In this document: piece by piece, positions 25,097 through 33,680 of the stretch
How positions within the stretch are numbered: the stretch's first letter is position 1
Layout: every line of letters starts with the position of its first letter
Assembly: GCF_031921685.1 (NCBI RefSeq)
Contig: NZ_JAPDHU010000002.1
Span: 372,001 to 436,000 of the forward strand
Length of the DNA: 64,000 nt
Reading direction: 5' to 3'
From: Terripilifer sp031921685
GTDB lineage: Bacteria; Pseudomonadota; Alphaproteobacteria; Rhizobiales; Beijerinckiaceae
The notes under the pieces: generated by a model
Database searches by the model: none
Told to the model about the DNA's origin: nothing
The model's input: the letters and a program-made list of their open reading frames with translations, nothing else
Made by a program: the position numbers and the translations under genes

Positions 25097-25945
25097 TCAG
25101 CCCTTGAATGCCACCACTTTGCTCTTCTGCTCACCCAGGCCGTCGATGCCGAGCGTGACCACGTCGCCGGCCTTCAGCCAGTTCGGCGGCTTGCGGCCGA
25201 GCGCCACGCCGGCCGGCGTGCCGGTGGTGATTATGTCGCCGGGATCGAGCGTCATGTAACGGCTGACCCAACTGACGATCGAGTTGACGTTGAAGACGAG
25301 ATTCTTGGTGTTGCCCGATTGCTGCCGCTGGCCGTTGACGTCGAGCCAGATCGCCAGATTGCCGACGTCCTTGATCTCGTCCCGCGTCACCAGCCAGGGG
25401 CCGATCGGGCCGAAGGTCGGCGCGCTTTTGCCCTTGGTCCACTGGCCCGCACGCTCGATCTGGAATTCGCGTTCCGACACGTCGTTGCAGATGAAATAGC
25501 CGGCGATATGTTTGCCGGCGTCGGCCTCGCTGACATAGGAAGCGGTCTTGCCGATGACGAAGGCGATCTCCGCTTCCCAGTCGAGCTTCACGCTGTCGCG
25601 CGGGAACATGATGTCGTCGTTGGCGCCGACGATGCAGTTCGGCGCCTTGTTGAACAGCACTGGCTCAGGGGGAACTTTTGCGCCGGCTTCGGCCGCATGG
25701 TCAGAATAGTTGAGGCCGATGGCGACGAAATTGCCGGGCTTGCCGACGCAGGGGCCCAGGCGCGGATTGCCTGAAACGAGCGGCAGCTGATCGACATTGG
25801 CGGCGGCGATCTTGGCGATGGAACTTGGCGCCAGGTGGTCGCCGATCAGATCGGGGACAATGCTGCTGATGTCGCGAATTTTGCCGGCGGCATCGATCAG
25901 ACCGGGCTTCTCCTGGCCGGGCTGGCCGTAGCGAACGAGTTTCAT
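25097..25945 (-). CDS. Fumarylacetoacetate hydrolase family protein
   Basis: A 282-residue protein of the FAH fold. Metal-binding and catalytic regions are visible: AIGLNYSDHAAEAG, then PRDSVKLDWEAEIAFVIGK with the acidic ligands, and ITTGTPAGVALGRKPPNWLKAGD near the C-terminus. The family includes ureidoglycolate lyase-like enzymes, acylpyruvases and 2-hydroxyhepta-2,4-diene-1,7-dioate isomerases, so annotation by length alone is unsafe. It stands alone, convergent with argC. Confidence 0.85.
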   Translation of the reverse strand: MKLVRYGQPGQEKPGLIDAAGKIRDISSIVPDLIGDHLAPSSIAKIAAANVDQLPLVSGNPRLGPCVGKPGNFVAIGLNYSDHAAEAGAKVPPEPVLFNKAPNCIVGANDDIMFPRDSVKLDWEAEIAFVIGKTASYVSEADAGKHIAGYFICNDVSEREFQIERAGQWTKGKSAPTFGPIGPWLVTRDEIKDVGNLAIWLDVNGQRQQSGNTKNLVFNVNSIVSWVSRYMTLDPGDIITTGTPAGVALGRKPPNWLKAGDVVTLGIDGLGEQKSKVVAFKG

Positions 25946-26111
25946 AGCCTCTCCTTGCGGTGATTCGTCGGGGCGGTTTCCTCAGCCATGATCATGGCCA
26001 TAAGCGGCGTGAACGCCTGCTTTTGGGATACGGAAATGTTGCCGAAAAGCAACTGCGGATCGAATTAGCGCCATTCTAAGCGGCGGTTTGCCCATTCTGG
26101 CGCCGATCGCA

Positions 26112-26139
26112 TTGAGCCGCCGGCAAAATACGACATAAT
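26112..26139 (+). promoter_or_regulatory. Probable sigma-70 promoter of the FadL-like gene
   Basis: TTGAGC (26112-26117) and CATAAT (26134-26139) with a 16-base spacer, about 70 bases upstream of the start codon. The rest of the 262-base gap (25946-26207) shows nothing else that I can support. Confidence 0.5.
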
Positions 26140-26207
26140 TGTGATTACTGCCTTATGTGTGACGGACAGGTTGAGCAGCGGGGGCTGCGGGCCTTGGAGG
26201 GACGTTG

Positions 26208-27482
26208 ATGATCAAGAGTTACCGGAAAGCCCTACAGATCACGGTTGCTGCAACCGCGCTTTTGGGTGCCGCCTCGGCCGCGCAGGCCGGCGGTTTCGCC
26301 CTGCGCGAGCAGAGCGCAGCCGGGCAGGGCATGTCCTTTGCGGGCGTTGGCGCGGGCGCGGGGGGCCTGTCGTCGATGTTCTGGAACCCGGCTGCCGTGA
26401 CGCAGACGCCCGGCTGGAACAGCGAGTGGGTGGCGACGGGCATCCTGCCTTACGCTTCGATCAACCCGACCCTGCCGAACGTCACGCCGCTGGTCGGCTC
26501 GCAGGTGGGCGAGGCCGCCTTCCTGGCGTCGGGCTACACCAACTACCAGATCAATGATCGCTGGTATCTCGGCTTGAGCACGGGCGCGCCGTTCGGTCTC
26601 TCGACCCGTTCCTCGGAAATCTGGGGCGCCCAGGCTTACGGCACCACGTCGAAGGTCTTCAGCTTCAACGTCAACCCGGTCGTCGGCTGGAAGGTCAATG
26701 ACTGGCTGGCGATCGCCGTCGGTCCGCAGATCCAATATTTTGAAGTGCGTCTGCGCGGCTCCACCACGGCCTTCGGTCCGGGCGGCTCGAACATTCTCGC
26801 TGGCAATAACATCGGCGCCGGTGTCACTGCCGGTATCATGCTGACGCCGTGGCAGGGCACCCGCATCGGTCTCGGCTATCGCTCGGCGATTTCGCATGCG
26901 CTGGAAGGCGGTTTGCAGGCGGGTGGCCCGGCTGTGATCCCGATCCGCACCAAGGTCACCCTGCCTGAAATCGTTACCTTGGGTGTCTCGCAGGACTACG
27001 GTCCGTGGACGGCCAACCTCGGCCTCGAATGGACCAATTGGTCGCGTTTGAAGACGTCTGATGTGTTCGCCCTCAACGGCGCCATCATCCCGGCCGCCAA
27101 GCAGAACTACATGTGGCGCGATGGTTGGTTCCTTTCGGGCGGTGTCGAATATCGCTACAGCCCGCAGTGGACCTTCCGCGGCGGCGTTGCCTACGAATGG
27201 TCGCCGGTCACGACGGCCGTCCGCTCGGTGCGTTTGCCGGACACCAACCGTATCTGGGCTTCGCTGGGCTTCAGCTATAAGTACAGCGAGCGTCTGAGCT
27301 TCGATGTCGGCTACACCCACATCTTTGGCACGCCCGACAACATCTTCCTTGGACCGGGCAACCCGAGCTTCATCGCGCCGCTGCTGTTCACCGCGAACAC
27401 CCGCGCCCATGTCGACATTCTCTCGGTGGGTGTGAAGTACCGCTGGGATACGCCGGCTGCGGCCGTCGTCGCGAAATACTGA
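26208..27482 (+). CDS. OmpP1/FadL-family outer membrane transport protein
   Basis: A 424-residue outer membrane beta-barrel. A signal peptide (ALQITVAATALLGAASAAQA) is followed by the FadL hallmark GGFALREQSAAGQGMSFAGVGAG and FWNPAAVTQTPG, the N-terminal plug region. Later repeats such as LGLEWTNWSRLKTSDV and LSFDVGYTHIF are barrel strands, and it ends at a terminal aromatic (VVAKY) as outer membrane proteins do. FadL-type channels take up long-chain fatty acids and other hydrophobic compounds, including aromatics. ATG 26208 is preferred to the TTG one codon before; TTGGAGGG precedes it. Confidence 0.9.
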   Translation: MIKSYRKALQITVAATALLGAASAAQAGGFALREQSAAGQGMSFAGVGAGAGGLSSMFWNPAAVTQTPGWNSEWVATGILPYASINPTLPNVTPLVGSQVGEAAFLASGYTNYQINDRWYLGLSTGAPFGLSTRSSEIWGAQAYGTTSKVFSFNVNPVVGWKVNDWLAIAVGPQIQYFEVRLRGSTTAFGPGGSNILAGNNIGAGVTAGIMLTPWQGTRIGLGYRSAISHALEGGLQAGGPAVIPIRTKVTLPEIVTLGVSQDYGPWTANLGLEWTNWSRLKTSDVFALNGAIIPAAKQNYMWRDGWFLSGGVEYRYSPQWTFRGGVAYEWSPVTTAVRSVRLPDTNRIWASLGFSYKYSERLSFDVGYTHIFGTPDNIFLGPGNPSFIAPLLFTANTRAHVDILSVGVKYRWDTPAAAVVAKY

Positions 27483-27506
27483 TTTCATAACTTGGCTGAC
27501 GAACGG

Positions 27507-27534
27507 AAGAGCCGGGCATTGCCCGGCTCTTTTG
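27507..27534. terminator. Bidirectional terminator after the FadL-like gene
   Basis: AAGAGCCGGGCA (27507-27518) pairs perfectly with TGCCCGGCTCTT, followed by TTGTTTTGT. It lies between convergent genes. Confidence 0.8.
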
Positions 27535-27539
27535 TTTTG

Positions 27540-28085
27540 TCAGGCCTTGATCCGTGCTGGATTGCCCATGACCGTGGCGCCTGCGGGAACATCGCGGGTA
27601 ACAACGCTGCCCGCACCAATGATGGCGTCATCACCGATGGTGACACCGGGCACGATGATCGCGCCGCCGCCGATCCAGGCATTGGCGCCGATATGGACGG
27701 GACGTCCGAATTCGAGCCCCTGCTTGCGGGGAATGGGGTCGCGCGGATGATCGGCGGTGAGGATCTGCACCGATGGACCGATCTGCGTTGCTTCGCCAAT
27801 GGTCACCGCGACGACGTCGAGGATGATGCAGTTGAAGTTGATGAAGACGCCATCGGCGACGCTGATGTTATATCCGTAGTCGCAATGAAAAGGCGGCCTG
27901 ATGTCGACGCGCTCGCCGACTGAGGCGAAGCGCTCGCGCAGCAGCGGCAGGCGTTCGGCCGAAGTGAGTGCCGTGGTTGCATTGTAACGGGCGAGCCACG
28001 CATGCGCCGCTAGTTGATCGGCTTGAATCTCCGGAGCGGACGCATCATAAAGCGCGCCCGCCAGCATTTTGTCTTTCTCGTTCAT
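27540..28085 (-). CDS. Sugar O-acetyltransferase (maltose acetyltransferase/NodL type)
   Basis: A 181-residue hexapeptide-repeat acyltransferase. The N-terminal helical Mac domain (EKDKMLAGALYDASAPEIQADQLAAHAWL) precedes the left-handed beta-helix with repeats such as NISVADGVFINFNCIILD and VHIGANAWIGGGAIIVPGVTIGDDAIIGAGSVV. The active-site His in LTADHPRD is present. The enzyme uses acetyl-CoA to acetylate sugars; the physiological acceptor is unknown. Copy B of the TCAAAC element lies 17-52 bases upstream of the start codon and may control it. Confidence 0.88.
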   Translation of the reverse strand: MNEKDKMLAGALYDASAPEIQADQLAAHAWLARYNATTALTSAERLPLLRERFASVGERVDIRPPFHCDYGYNISVADGVFINFNCIILDVVAVTIGEATQIGPSVQILTADHPRDPIPRKQGLEFGRPVHIGANAWIGGGAIIVPGVTIGDDAIIGAGSVVTRDVPAGATVMGNPARIKA

Positions 28086-28101
28086 GCGATTGCGGTTTCC
28101 A

Positions 28102-28137
28102 GTTTGACGTCGTCAAACGCCATACGCACGCGTCAAA
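28102..28137. repeat. Copy B of the TCAAAC element, upstream of the acetyltransferase gene
   Basis: GTTTGACG (28102-28109), T, CGTCAAAC (28111-28118), GCCATACGCACG, CGTCAAA (28131-28137). It has the same arrangement as copy A at 18390: a palindrome followed by a third half-site repeated at exactly 20 bases. Half-sites two helical turns apart suggest a protein-binding array. Confidence 0.6.
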
Positions 28138-28177
28138 ATAAAGACGCTGGATCGCGCTGCGGCCGAAGCGGAACTTA

Positions 28178-30193
28178 TTAGGATTTCACGCGCACATAGT
28201 CGCCCGGCGCCTCGCGCAGCGCGGGCAGGGCCCCTGTGCCCGGTTCGCGCGCTTCGACCTTTTCAGGCGCCTGCGTCGTGATCCAATTGACCCAGTCGAG
28301 CCACCAGGAACCTGCCGTTTCGGTGGCTTTGGTGACCCAGTCTTCGAAGGCGCCTTGCACCGGGCCGCCGGTCCAGAATTGGTATTTCGGCTTGTTGGGC
28401 GGATTGACCACGCCGGCGATGTGGCCGGAGCCGGCCATCACATAGCGCATCGGTCCGCCGAAGAATTTGGCGCCGTTGAACACCGATCGCGCCGGCGCGA
28501 TATGATCTTCCTTCGCCGCCAGATTGTAGACGGGGATCGTCACGTCCTTGAGGCTGAGATGACGGCCATCGAGTTCCAGCAAACCGCGCGTCAGATTGTT
28601 TTCGAGATAGCAGTTGCGCAGATAGTACGAGTGATTGGCCGCCGGCATGCGGGTTGAATCGGAATTCCAGGCGAGCAAATCGAAAGCCGCCGGATCGACG
28701 CCCTTGATGTAGTTGTTGACCACATACTGCCAGATCAATTCGTTCGGCCGCAGCATGTTGAAGGCGGTCGCCATCTGCGCGCTGTCGAGATAGCCGCGCT
28801 CCATCATCTTCTTCTCGATGGCGGCGATATTCTCGGCGCCGGCGAACCATTTCAGATCGCCCGCATCGGTGAAGTCCACTTGCGTGGTGAAGAACGTGGC
28901 GCTGTCGATGCGGTCGTCGCGCAGTTGCGCCATCAATGCGAGAGCGATGGCGAGCAACGTTCCGCCGACGCAATAGCCGATCGTCGTTACATGCCGTTCG
29001 CCGGTGGCTTTCTCGACCGCATCGAGCGCGGCGAATATGCCCTCGTGGATATAGGCGGAGAAGCCCTTGCTTGCGTGCCGCTCGTCCGGATTGACCCAGG
29101 AGATGACGAACACCGTCAAACCCTGCTCGACGCAAAAGCGCACGAAGCTCTTCTCGGGGTTGAGGTCGAGCACATAGAATTTGTTGATCCAGGGCGGCAC
29201 GATCAGCAGCGGCCGCTTGTAGACGGTCGGTGTTGTCGGGGCGTATTGGATCAGCTCGATGAGATCGTTCTGAAAGACCACCTTGCCTGGCGTCGTCGCC
29301 ATGTCGCGGCCGAGCAGGAATTTCGAGGCGTCGGCCTGACGGATGCGCAGATTGCCTTTGCCGGCCTCGATATCCTCGGCGAACATCTGTAGGCCGCGCA
29401 CGAGATTGGCGCCGTTCTCGGTCAGCGTCTTGCGCATCAGCTCCGGATTGGTGGCCAGGAAGTTCGACGGCGACAGGGCGCCGGTGATCTGCCTCAAATA
29501 GAAGGTGGCCTTGTCCTTGGTCGCCGGGTCGATCGTGTCGGCCTGGTCGATCATCTCGTTCGCCCAGCGTGTCGAGATTAGATAGGCCTGCCGCAGGAAA
29601 TCGAACGCCGGCATGGCCTGCCAGGACGGGTCGGCGAAACGCTTGTCGCCCGGCTCCGGCACGGCCACGGGGGCGGTGTCTTCGCCGGACATGCGCTTCC
29701 AGGTCGCGCCCCACAATTCGAACAGGGAGCCGGTCAGTTTCTGCTGGGCTTCCATCGCCCGCTGCGGGTCGGCCAGCCAATAATCGGCGACAGCGCCGAA
29801 GGTGCGCACGGCATCGGCCACCTGTCCGGACGTGTCCGGCGCGGTCTCGCCCTGTTCGAACGGTTTGAGCCAGGCAGCGAGGGCCTTGCCGGTCTGCTCG
29901 GTGGCACGCGCCAGATTGAGCGACAGGGCCTCGAAATCTGGCACCGGAAAATCCTGCGGATTGTTGGCCTTGGCGTCGTTCCTTGAATCAGATTTCGAGG
30001 AAGCCTGCGGGCTGTCTTGCTTTGCCTCAGGCTTGACTTTAGGAGGCTCAGGCTTCACTTGCGGGACGGTCGGGGCTGGGCTGGGGACCGCGGCAGGGGG
30101 CAGGCTTGCCGCTTCCGGCTCCACCAGCAGAAGGGTGGATTCGCTCTCTTTCTTCCCTGATTTTCTACTTTTAGAACGCGTCGTCATGTCCAT
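28178..30193 (-). CDS. phaC: Class I poly(3-hydroxyalkanoate) synthase
   Basis: A 671-residue polymerase that joins (R)-3-hydroxyacyl-CoA monomers into storage polyester on granules. The catalytic Cys is in the lipase-box-like TIGYCVGGTLLAIALAL (about residue 407). The partner Asp (KEDHIAPARSVF) and His (AGSGHIAGVVNPP) follow. The core begins near residue 85 (DFEALSLNLARATEQTGKAL). The first 80 or so residues are a Lys/Ser/Pro-rich extension, longer than in most class I enzymes (about 590 residues). No phaAB, phasin or phaR gene is adjacent. Confidence 0.93.
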   Translation of the reverse strand: MDMTTRSKSRKSGKKESESTLLLVEPEAASLPPAAVPSPAPTVPQVKPEPPKVKPEAKQDSPQASSKSDSRNDAKANNPQDFPVPDFEALSLNLARATEQTGKALAAWLKPFEQGETAPDTSGQVADAVRTFGAVADYWLADPQRAMEAQQKLTGSLFELWGATWKRMSGEDTAPVAVPEPGDKRFADPSWQAMPAFDFLRQAYLISTRWANEMIDQADTIDPATKDKATFYLRQITGALSPSNFLATNPELMRKTLTENGANLVRGLQMFAEDIEAGKGNLRIRQADASKFLLGRDMATTPGKVVFQNDLIELIQYAPTTPTVYKRPLLIVPPWINKFYVLDLNPEKSFVRFCVEQGLTVFVISWVNPDERHASKGFSAYIHEGIFAALDAVEKATGERHVTTIGYCVGGTLLAIALALMAQLRDDRIDSATFFTTQVDFTDAGDLKWFAGAENIAAIEKKMMERGYLDSAQMATAFNMLRPNELIWQYVVNNYIKGVDPAAFDLLAWNSDSTRMPAANHSYYLRNCYLENNLTRGLLELDGRHLSLKDVTIPVYNLAAKEDHIAPARSVFNGAKFFGGPMRYVMAGSGHIAGVVNPPNKPKYQFWTGGPVQGAFEDWVTKATETAGSWWLDWVNWITTQAPEKVEAREPGTGALPALREAPGDYVRVKS

Positions 30194-30204
30194 GACCGGA
30201 AAAG

Positions 30205-30224
30205 ATGACGGTATGAGCCGTCAT
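30205..30224. promoter_or_regulatory. Palindrome in the phaC leader
   Basis: ATGACGG (30205-30211), 6 bases, CCGTCAT (30218-30224). It starts 12 bases upstream of the phaC start codon on the minus strand, overlapping where a ribosome site or operator would lie. No T run follows, so it is not a terminator. Confidence 0.35.
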
Positions 30225-30326
30225 TGCAACACAATACGGAAATAATGAATGCTTTAGTCAATTCTCAATAGGGTTGAATGCGCATCGACGCTCCAATGGA
30301 CAGACAAAGTGCTACAGCTTCGCGAC

Positions 30327-30794
30327 ATGAACAACCACCGTCGACCACATTCGATCCTTTTGGCGCTGCTACTTTTGGCCGCCGCGAGCGTCGGCGCTTA
30401 CGCGCAGCAATCTACGGGCCAACAGGCGCCCGCCCGCCAGCAAAAAAACAACAGCTTTTTTGACACGTTGATGGAAGGCCCTCGTCTGACCACCACGCCG
30501 CTGGAAGCGCCGGAGTGGATGCAGCGCCGCCGCACCGGCCGCGAGCAGGAATTCGTGCCCATCGGGCCGCCGCCGAACCAGCCGCAACGGACGGTGCTTA
30601 CCGAGGACCAGATCAAGGCCAAGGAGGCTGAGCTCGATGCCGTCGCCCGCCGGCACGACCAGATCGCCGGCCGCAAGGGCTATAAGGGCAAGATCGGGAC
30701 GGCCTCGGCCCCGCCGATCAAACGGGTCAAGCCCAAGCCTATGCCTTGCGTGCTGACCTGCGAGACGGGTCTCGGCACGCCTACCAGAAAGTGA
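30327..30794 (+). CDS. Small exported protein of unknown function
   Basis: About 155 residues from ATG 30327 (MNNHRRPHS). A signal peptide occupies about residues 8-29 (SILLALLLLAAASVGAYAQQ). The mature part is hydrophilic, with Pro-rich stretches (PIGPPPNQPQRTVLTEDQI), a predicted helix (IKAKEAELDAVARRHDQIAG), and two cysteines near the end (PMPCVLTCETG) that could form a disulfide or bind a ligand. No family recognised. It is divergent from phaC and 63 bases upstream of the aminotransferase gene. Confidence 0.65.
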   Translation: MNNHRRPHSILLALLLLAAASVGAYAQQSTGQQAPARQQKNNSFFDTLMEGPRLTTTPLEAPEWMQRRRTGREQEFVPIGPPPNQPQRTVLTEDQIKAKEAELDAVARRHDQIAGRKGYKGKIGTASAPPIKRVKPKPMPCVLTCETGLGTPTRK

Positions 30795-30857
30795 TAATTA
30801 AGACGGTCTGGCGATGATTTGCTCATCTCCGGATTCACACCAATCGGGAATACTCTG

Positions 30858-32078
30858 ATGTCTGAGGATTTTTATCGCGTACGCCGGCTGCCGCCCTATG
30901 TCTTCGAACAGGTGAATCGCCTGAAGGCACAGGCCCGGGCCGCCGGCGCCGATATCATCGACCTCGGCATGGGTAACCCGGACCTGCCGGCGCCCAAACA
31001 TGTTATCGAAAAACTGGTCGAAACCGCGGGCAAGCCCCGCACCGACCGGTATTCCGCATCCAAGGGCATCCCCGGCTTGCGCCGGGCCCAGGCCGGTTAT
31101 TACGAGCGCCGTTTCGGCGTGAAGCTGAACCCCGACACCCAGGTCATCGCCACCTTGGGCTCGAAGGAAGGCTTCGCCAACATGGCCCAGGCGATCACCG
31201 CGCCGGGCGACGTGGTTCTGTGCCCGAACCCGTCCTATCCGATCCACGCCTTCGGCTTTCTCATCGCCGGCGGCGTCGTCCGCTCGGTTCCCGCCGAACC
31301 GACGCCGGACTATTTCGTGGCGCTCGAAAAGGCGATCCAGCATTCGACCCCCAAGCCGATCGCCGTGGTCGTCTGCTATCCGTCCAATCCGACGGCCATG
31401 GTCGCGAGCCTCGATTTCTACAAGGACCTCGTCGCTTTCGCGAAGAAGCACGAGATCTACATTCTCTCCGATCTCGCCTATGCCGAGGTGTATTTCGACG
31501 GCAACCCGCCGCCGTCCGTCTTGCAGGTGCCGGGCGCCAATGACGTGACGGTCGAGTTCACCTCGATGTCGAAAACCTATTCCATGGCCGGCTGGCGCAT
31601 GGGCTTCGCCGTTGGCAACGAACGTCTGCTGGCGGCGCTGGGACGCGTGAAGTCCTACCTCGATTACGGCGCCTATACGCCGATCCAGGTGGCGGCGGCC
31701 GCGGCGCTCAACGGCCCGGACGACTGCATCGAGGAGATGCGCCAGACCTACAAGCGCCGGCGCGACGTGATGGTGGAAAGCTTCGGTCAAGCCGGCTGGC
31801 ATTTCGAACCGCCGACCGCTTCCATGTTCGCCTGGGTGCCGATCCCCGAGCGCTTTGCGCATCTGGGTTCGCTCGAATTCTCGAAACTGCTGATCGAGAA
31901 GGCGGATGTCGCCGTGGCGCCGGGCATCGGCTTTGGCGAACACGGCGATCAATATCTGCGCCTCGCCGTGGTCGAGAACGAACAGCGCATCCGTCAGGCG
32001 GCGCGCGGCATCCGCCGTTTCTTCGACAATGCCGACCAGACGCTGCACAACGTCGTGCCGCTGCGCAAACCGGCCTGA
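30858..32078 (+). CDS. Class I/II aminotransferase, AlaC/DapL-like
   Basis: A 406-residue PLP enzyme. The N-terminal IIDLGMGNPDLPAPKHVIEKL and the region YPSNPTAMVASLDFYKDLVAFAKKH are typical, and the PLP Lys lies in EFTSMSKTYSMAGWRMGFAVGN (about residue 242). It ends with LRLAVVENEQRIRQAARGI. Related proteins are labelled LL-diaminopimelate aminotransferase or alanine transaminase AlaC; sequence alone cannot separate them. It precedes hom in the order commonly seen in Hyphomicrobiales, which favours a role in amino-acid synthesis. ATG 30858 is chosen by alignment of the start; a terminator follows. Confidence 0.88.
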   Translation: MSEDFYRVRRLPPYVFEQVNRLKAQARAAGADIIDLGMGNPDLPAPKHVIEKLVETAGKPRTDRYSASKGIPGLRRAQAGYYERRFGVKLNPDTQVIATLGSKEGFANMAQAITAPGDVVLCPNPSYPIHAFGFLIAGGVVRSVPAEPTPDYFVALEKAIQHSTPKPIAVVVCYPSNPTAMVASLDFYKDLVAFAKKHEIYILSDLAYAEVYFDGNPPPSVLQVPGANDVTVEFTSMSKTYSMAGWRMGFAVGNERLLAALGRVKSYLDYGAYTPIQVAAAAALNGPDDCIEEMRQTYKRRRDVMVESFGQAGWHFEPPTASMFAWVPIPERFAHLGSLEFSKLLIEKADVAVAPGIGFGEHGDQYLRLAVVENEQRIRQAARGIRRFFDNADQTLHNVVPLRKPA

Positions 32079-32112
32079 TCGCTCCAGCCCAGCAGGGCTT
32101 GAGCCAGGGTTC

Positions 32113-32147
32113 AAGCGCGGGCGTCTCGCCGACGCCCGCGCTTTTTT
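32113..32147 (+). terminator. Intrinsic terminator after the aminotransferase gene
   Basis: AAGCGCGGGCGTC (32113-32125) pairs perfectly with GACGCCCGCGCTT (32131-32143), followed by TTTTTCTTT. A strong terminator, so hom is transcribed separately. Confidence 0.85.
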
Positions 32148-32339
32148 CTTTCCAAGGCTCCGCGCCGAAACAGTCTGGATATCAGGGGGCTAGAGGCACG
32201 AGATCGGGGGCGGCTCCGGTCCCGAGCGAGCCTGCCCCGGTTTCCTTGATCGGCGGGGGGAAATGGGGCACAAGCGCAACGCCGCGTGGCTGTTCCGCCA
32301 CTTTCGGCCGTTTCGTCCACCGTTTGTCTGGATCATTTC

Positions 32340-33650
32340 ATGAGCACTCCCTTGCGTGTTGGCATTGCCGGCCTCGGCACTGTGGGCGCCTCCGTCGTCC
32401 GATTGTTGGAACGGCAGGCCAATTCCCTTGCCGCCAGCACGGGGCGCACGATCACGCCGGTGGCGGTCTCCGCCCGCAACAAGTCGCGCGACCGCGGCAT
32501 TCATCTCAATGGTGCCAAATGGTTCGACGATCCGGTGGCGCTCGCCACCTCGTCTGAGATCGATCTGTTCGTCGAACTGATCGGCGGCGATGAAGGCCCG
32601 GCGCGCCAGGCCGTCACGGCGGCGCTCGATTCTGGCAAGCCGGTGGTCACCGCCAACAAGGCCTTGCTCGCCAAGCACGGCATGGAACTGGCGCAATTGG
32701 CCGAAGCCAAGAAAGTGGCGCTCGCCTTCGAAGCCTCCGTCGCCGGCGGCATTCCGATCGTCAAGACGTTGCGCGAGGGCCTGGCCGGCAATGAGATCAG
32801 CCGCGTCTATGGCATTCTCAACGGCACCTGCAATTACATCCTGTCGCGTATGGAGCTGGAAAAGCTCTCCTTCGACGCCTGCCTGAAGGATGCGCAGCGC
32901 CTCGGCTATGCCGAAGCCGATCCGACCTTTGACATCGGCGGTTTCGATACGGCGCATAAGCTCGCCATTCTCACCTCGCTCGCCTTCGGCGTTGCCGTCG
33001 ATTCGGAGGCGATCCACGTGGAAGGCATCGAGCAGATCACGCTCGAAGACCTCAACGCCGCCGACGATCTCGGCTACCGCATCAAGCTTTTGGGCGTGGC
33101 GCAGCGCACCGCTGAGGGTATCGAGCAGCGCGTCCATCCGACCATGGTGCCGAAGACCTCGTCGATCGCCCAGGTGATGGGCGTCACCAATGCGGTGACG
33201 ATCGATGCGGACGCGGTGAAGGAACTGACGCTCGTCGGCCCGGGCGCTGGTGGCGATGCCACCGCTTCGGCTGTCGTCGCCGACATCGCCGACGTCGCGC
33301 GGGGCATTCGCTCGGCGCCTTTCGGTCTGCCGGTGGCGCAATTGCAGAAGGCGCCGCGGCGCGAGATGCAGCGCCACGAAGGCGGCTATTACATCCGCCT
33401 GTCGGTCGCCGATCTCACAGGTGCCGCAGCCGCCATTGCCACGCGCATGGCCGAGCGCAAGATTTCGCTGGAAAGCATCATGCAGAAATCGCGCGGCGGC
33501 GCTCATGGCGCGGCGAGCGGCGATCCGGTCACCGTGGTGTTGCTCACCTATGCGACGAGCGAGGCGAACATCCGGGCCGCCTTGGACGCGGCCTTGAGCG
33601 ACGGCTACATTGTCGGCCGTCCGCAGGTCATTCGGATCGAGCGCAAATAG
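32340..33650 (+). CDS. hom: Homoserine dehydrogenase
   Basis: A 436-residue enzyme that reduces aspartate semialdehyde to homoserine for threonine, methionine and isoleucine synthesis. The NAD(P)-binding start is LRVGIAGLGTVGASVVRLLE; the catalytic region has VTANKALLAKHG and NGTCNYILSRM (about residue 170), then YAEADPTFDIGGFDTAHKL. The C-terminal 80 residues are an ACT domain (YYIRLSVADLTGAAAAIATRMAE) expected to bind threonine for feedback inhibition. The 190-base leader has no recognisable riboswitch. glpX follows by 30 bases. Confidence 0.95.
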   Translation: MSTPLRVGIAGLGTVGASVVRLLERQANSLAASTGRTITPVAVSARNKSRDRGIHLNGAKWFDDPVALATSSEIDLFVELIGGDEGPARQAVTAALDSGKPVVTANKALLAKHGMELAQLAEAKKVALAFEASVAGGIPIVKTLREGLAGNEISRVYGILNGTCNYILSRMELEKLSFDACLKDAQRLGYAEADPTFDIGGFDTAHKLAILTSLAFGVAVDSEAIHVEGIEQITLEDLNAADDLGYRIKLLGVAQRTAEGIEQRVHPTMVPKTSSIAQVMGVTNAVTIDADAVKELTLVGPGAGGDATASAVVADIADVARGIRSAPFGLPVAQLQKAPRREMQRHEGGYYIRLSVADLTGAAAAIATRMAERKISLESIMQKSRGGAHGAASGDPVTVVLLTYATSEANIRAALDAALSDGYIVGRPQVIRIERK

Positions 33651-33680
33651 CTCGCTGCCCGAACCGGCAAGGAGCATGCG

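Noticed and set aside
26232..27488. 418-codon open frame antisense to the FadL-like gene
   Set aside because: Arg/Asp-rich shadow, no start site, while the plus-strand frame has a signal peptide and family motifs.
32148..32339. Possible SAM-II or other riboswitch upstream of hom
   Set aside because: No conserved core of a known aptamer could be recognised; the leader is just G+C-rich.
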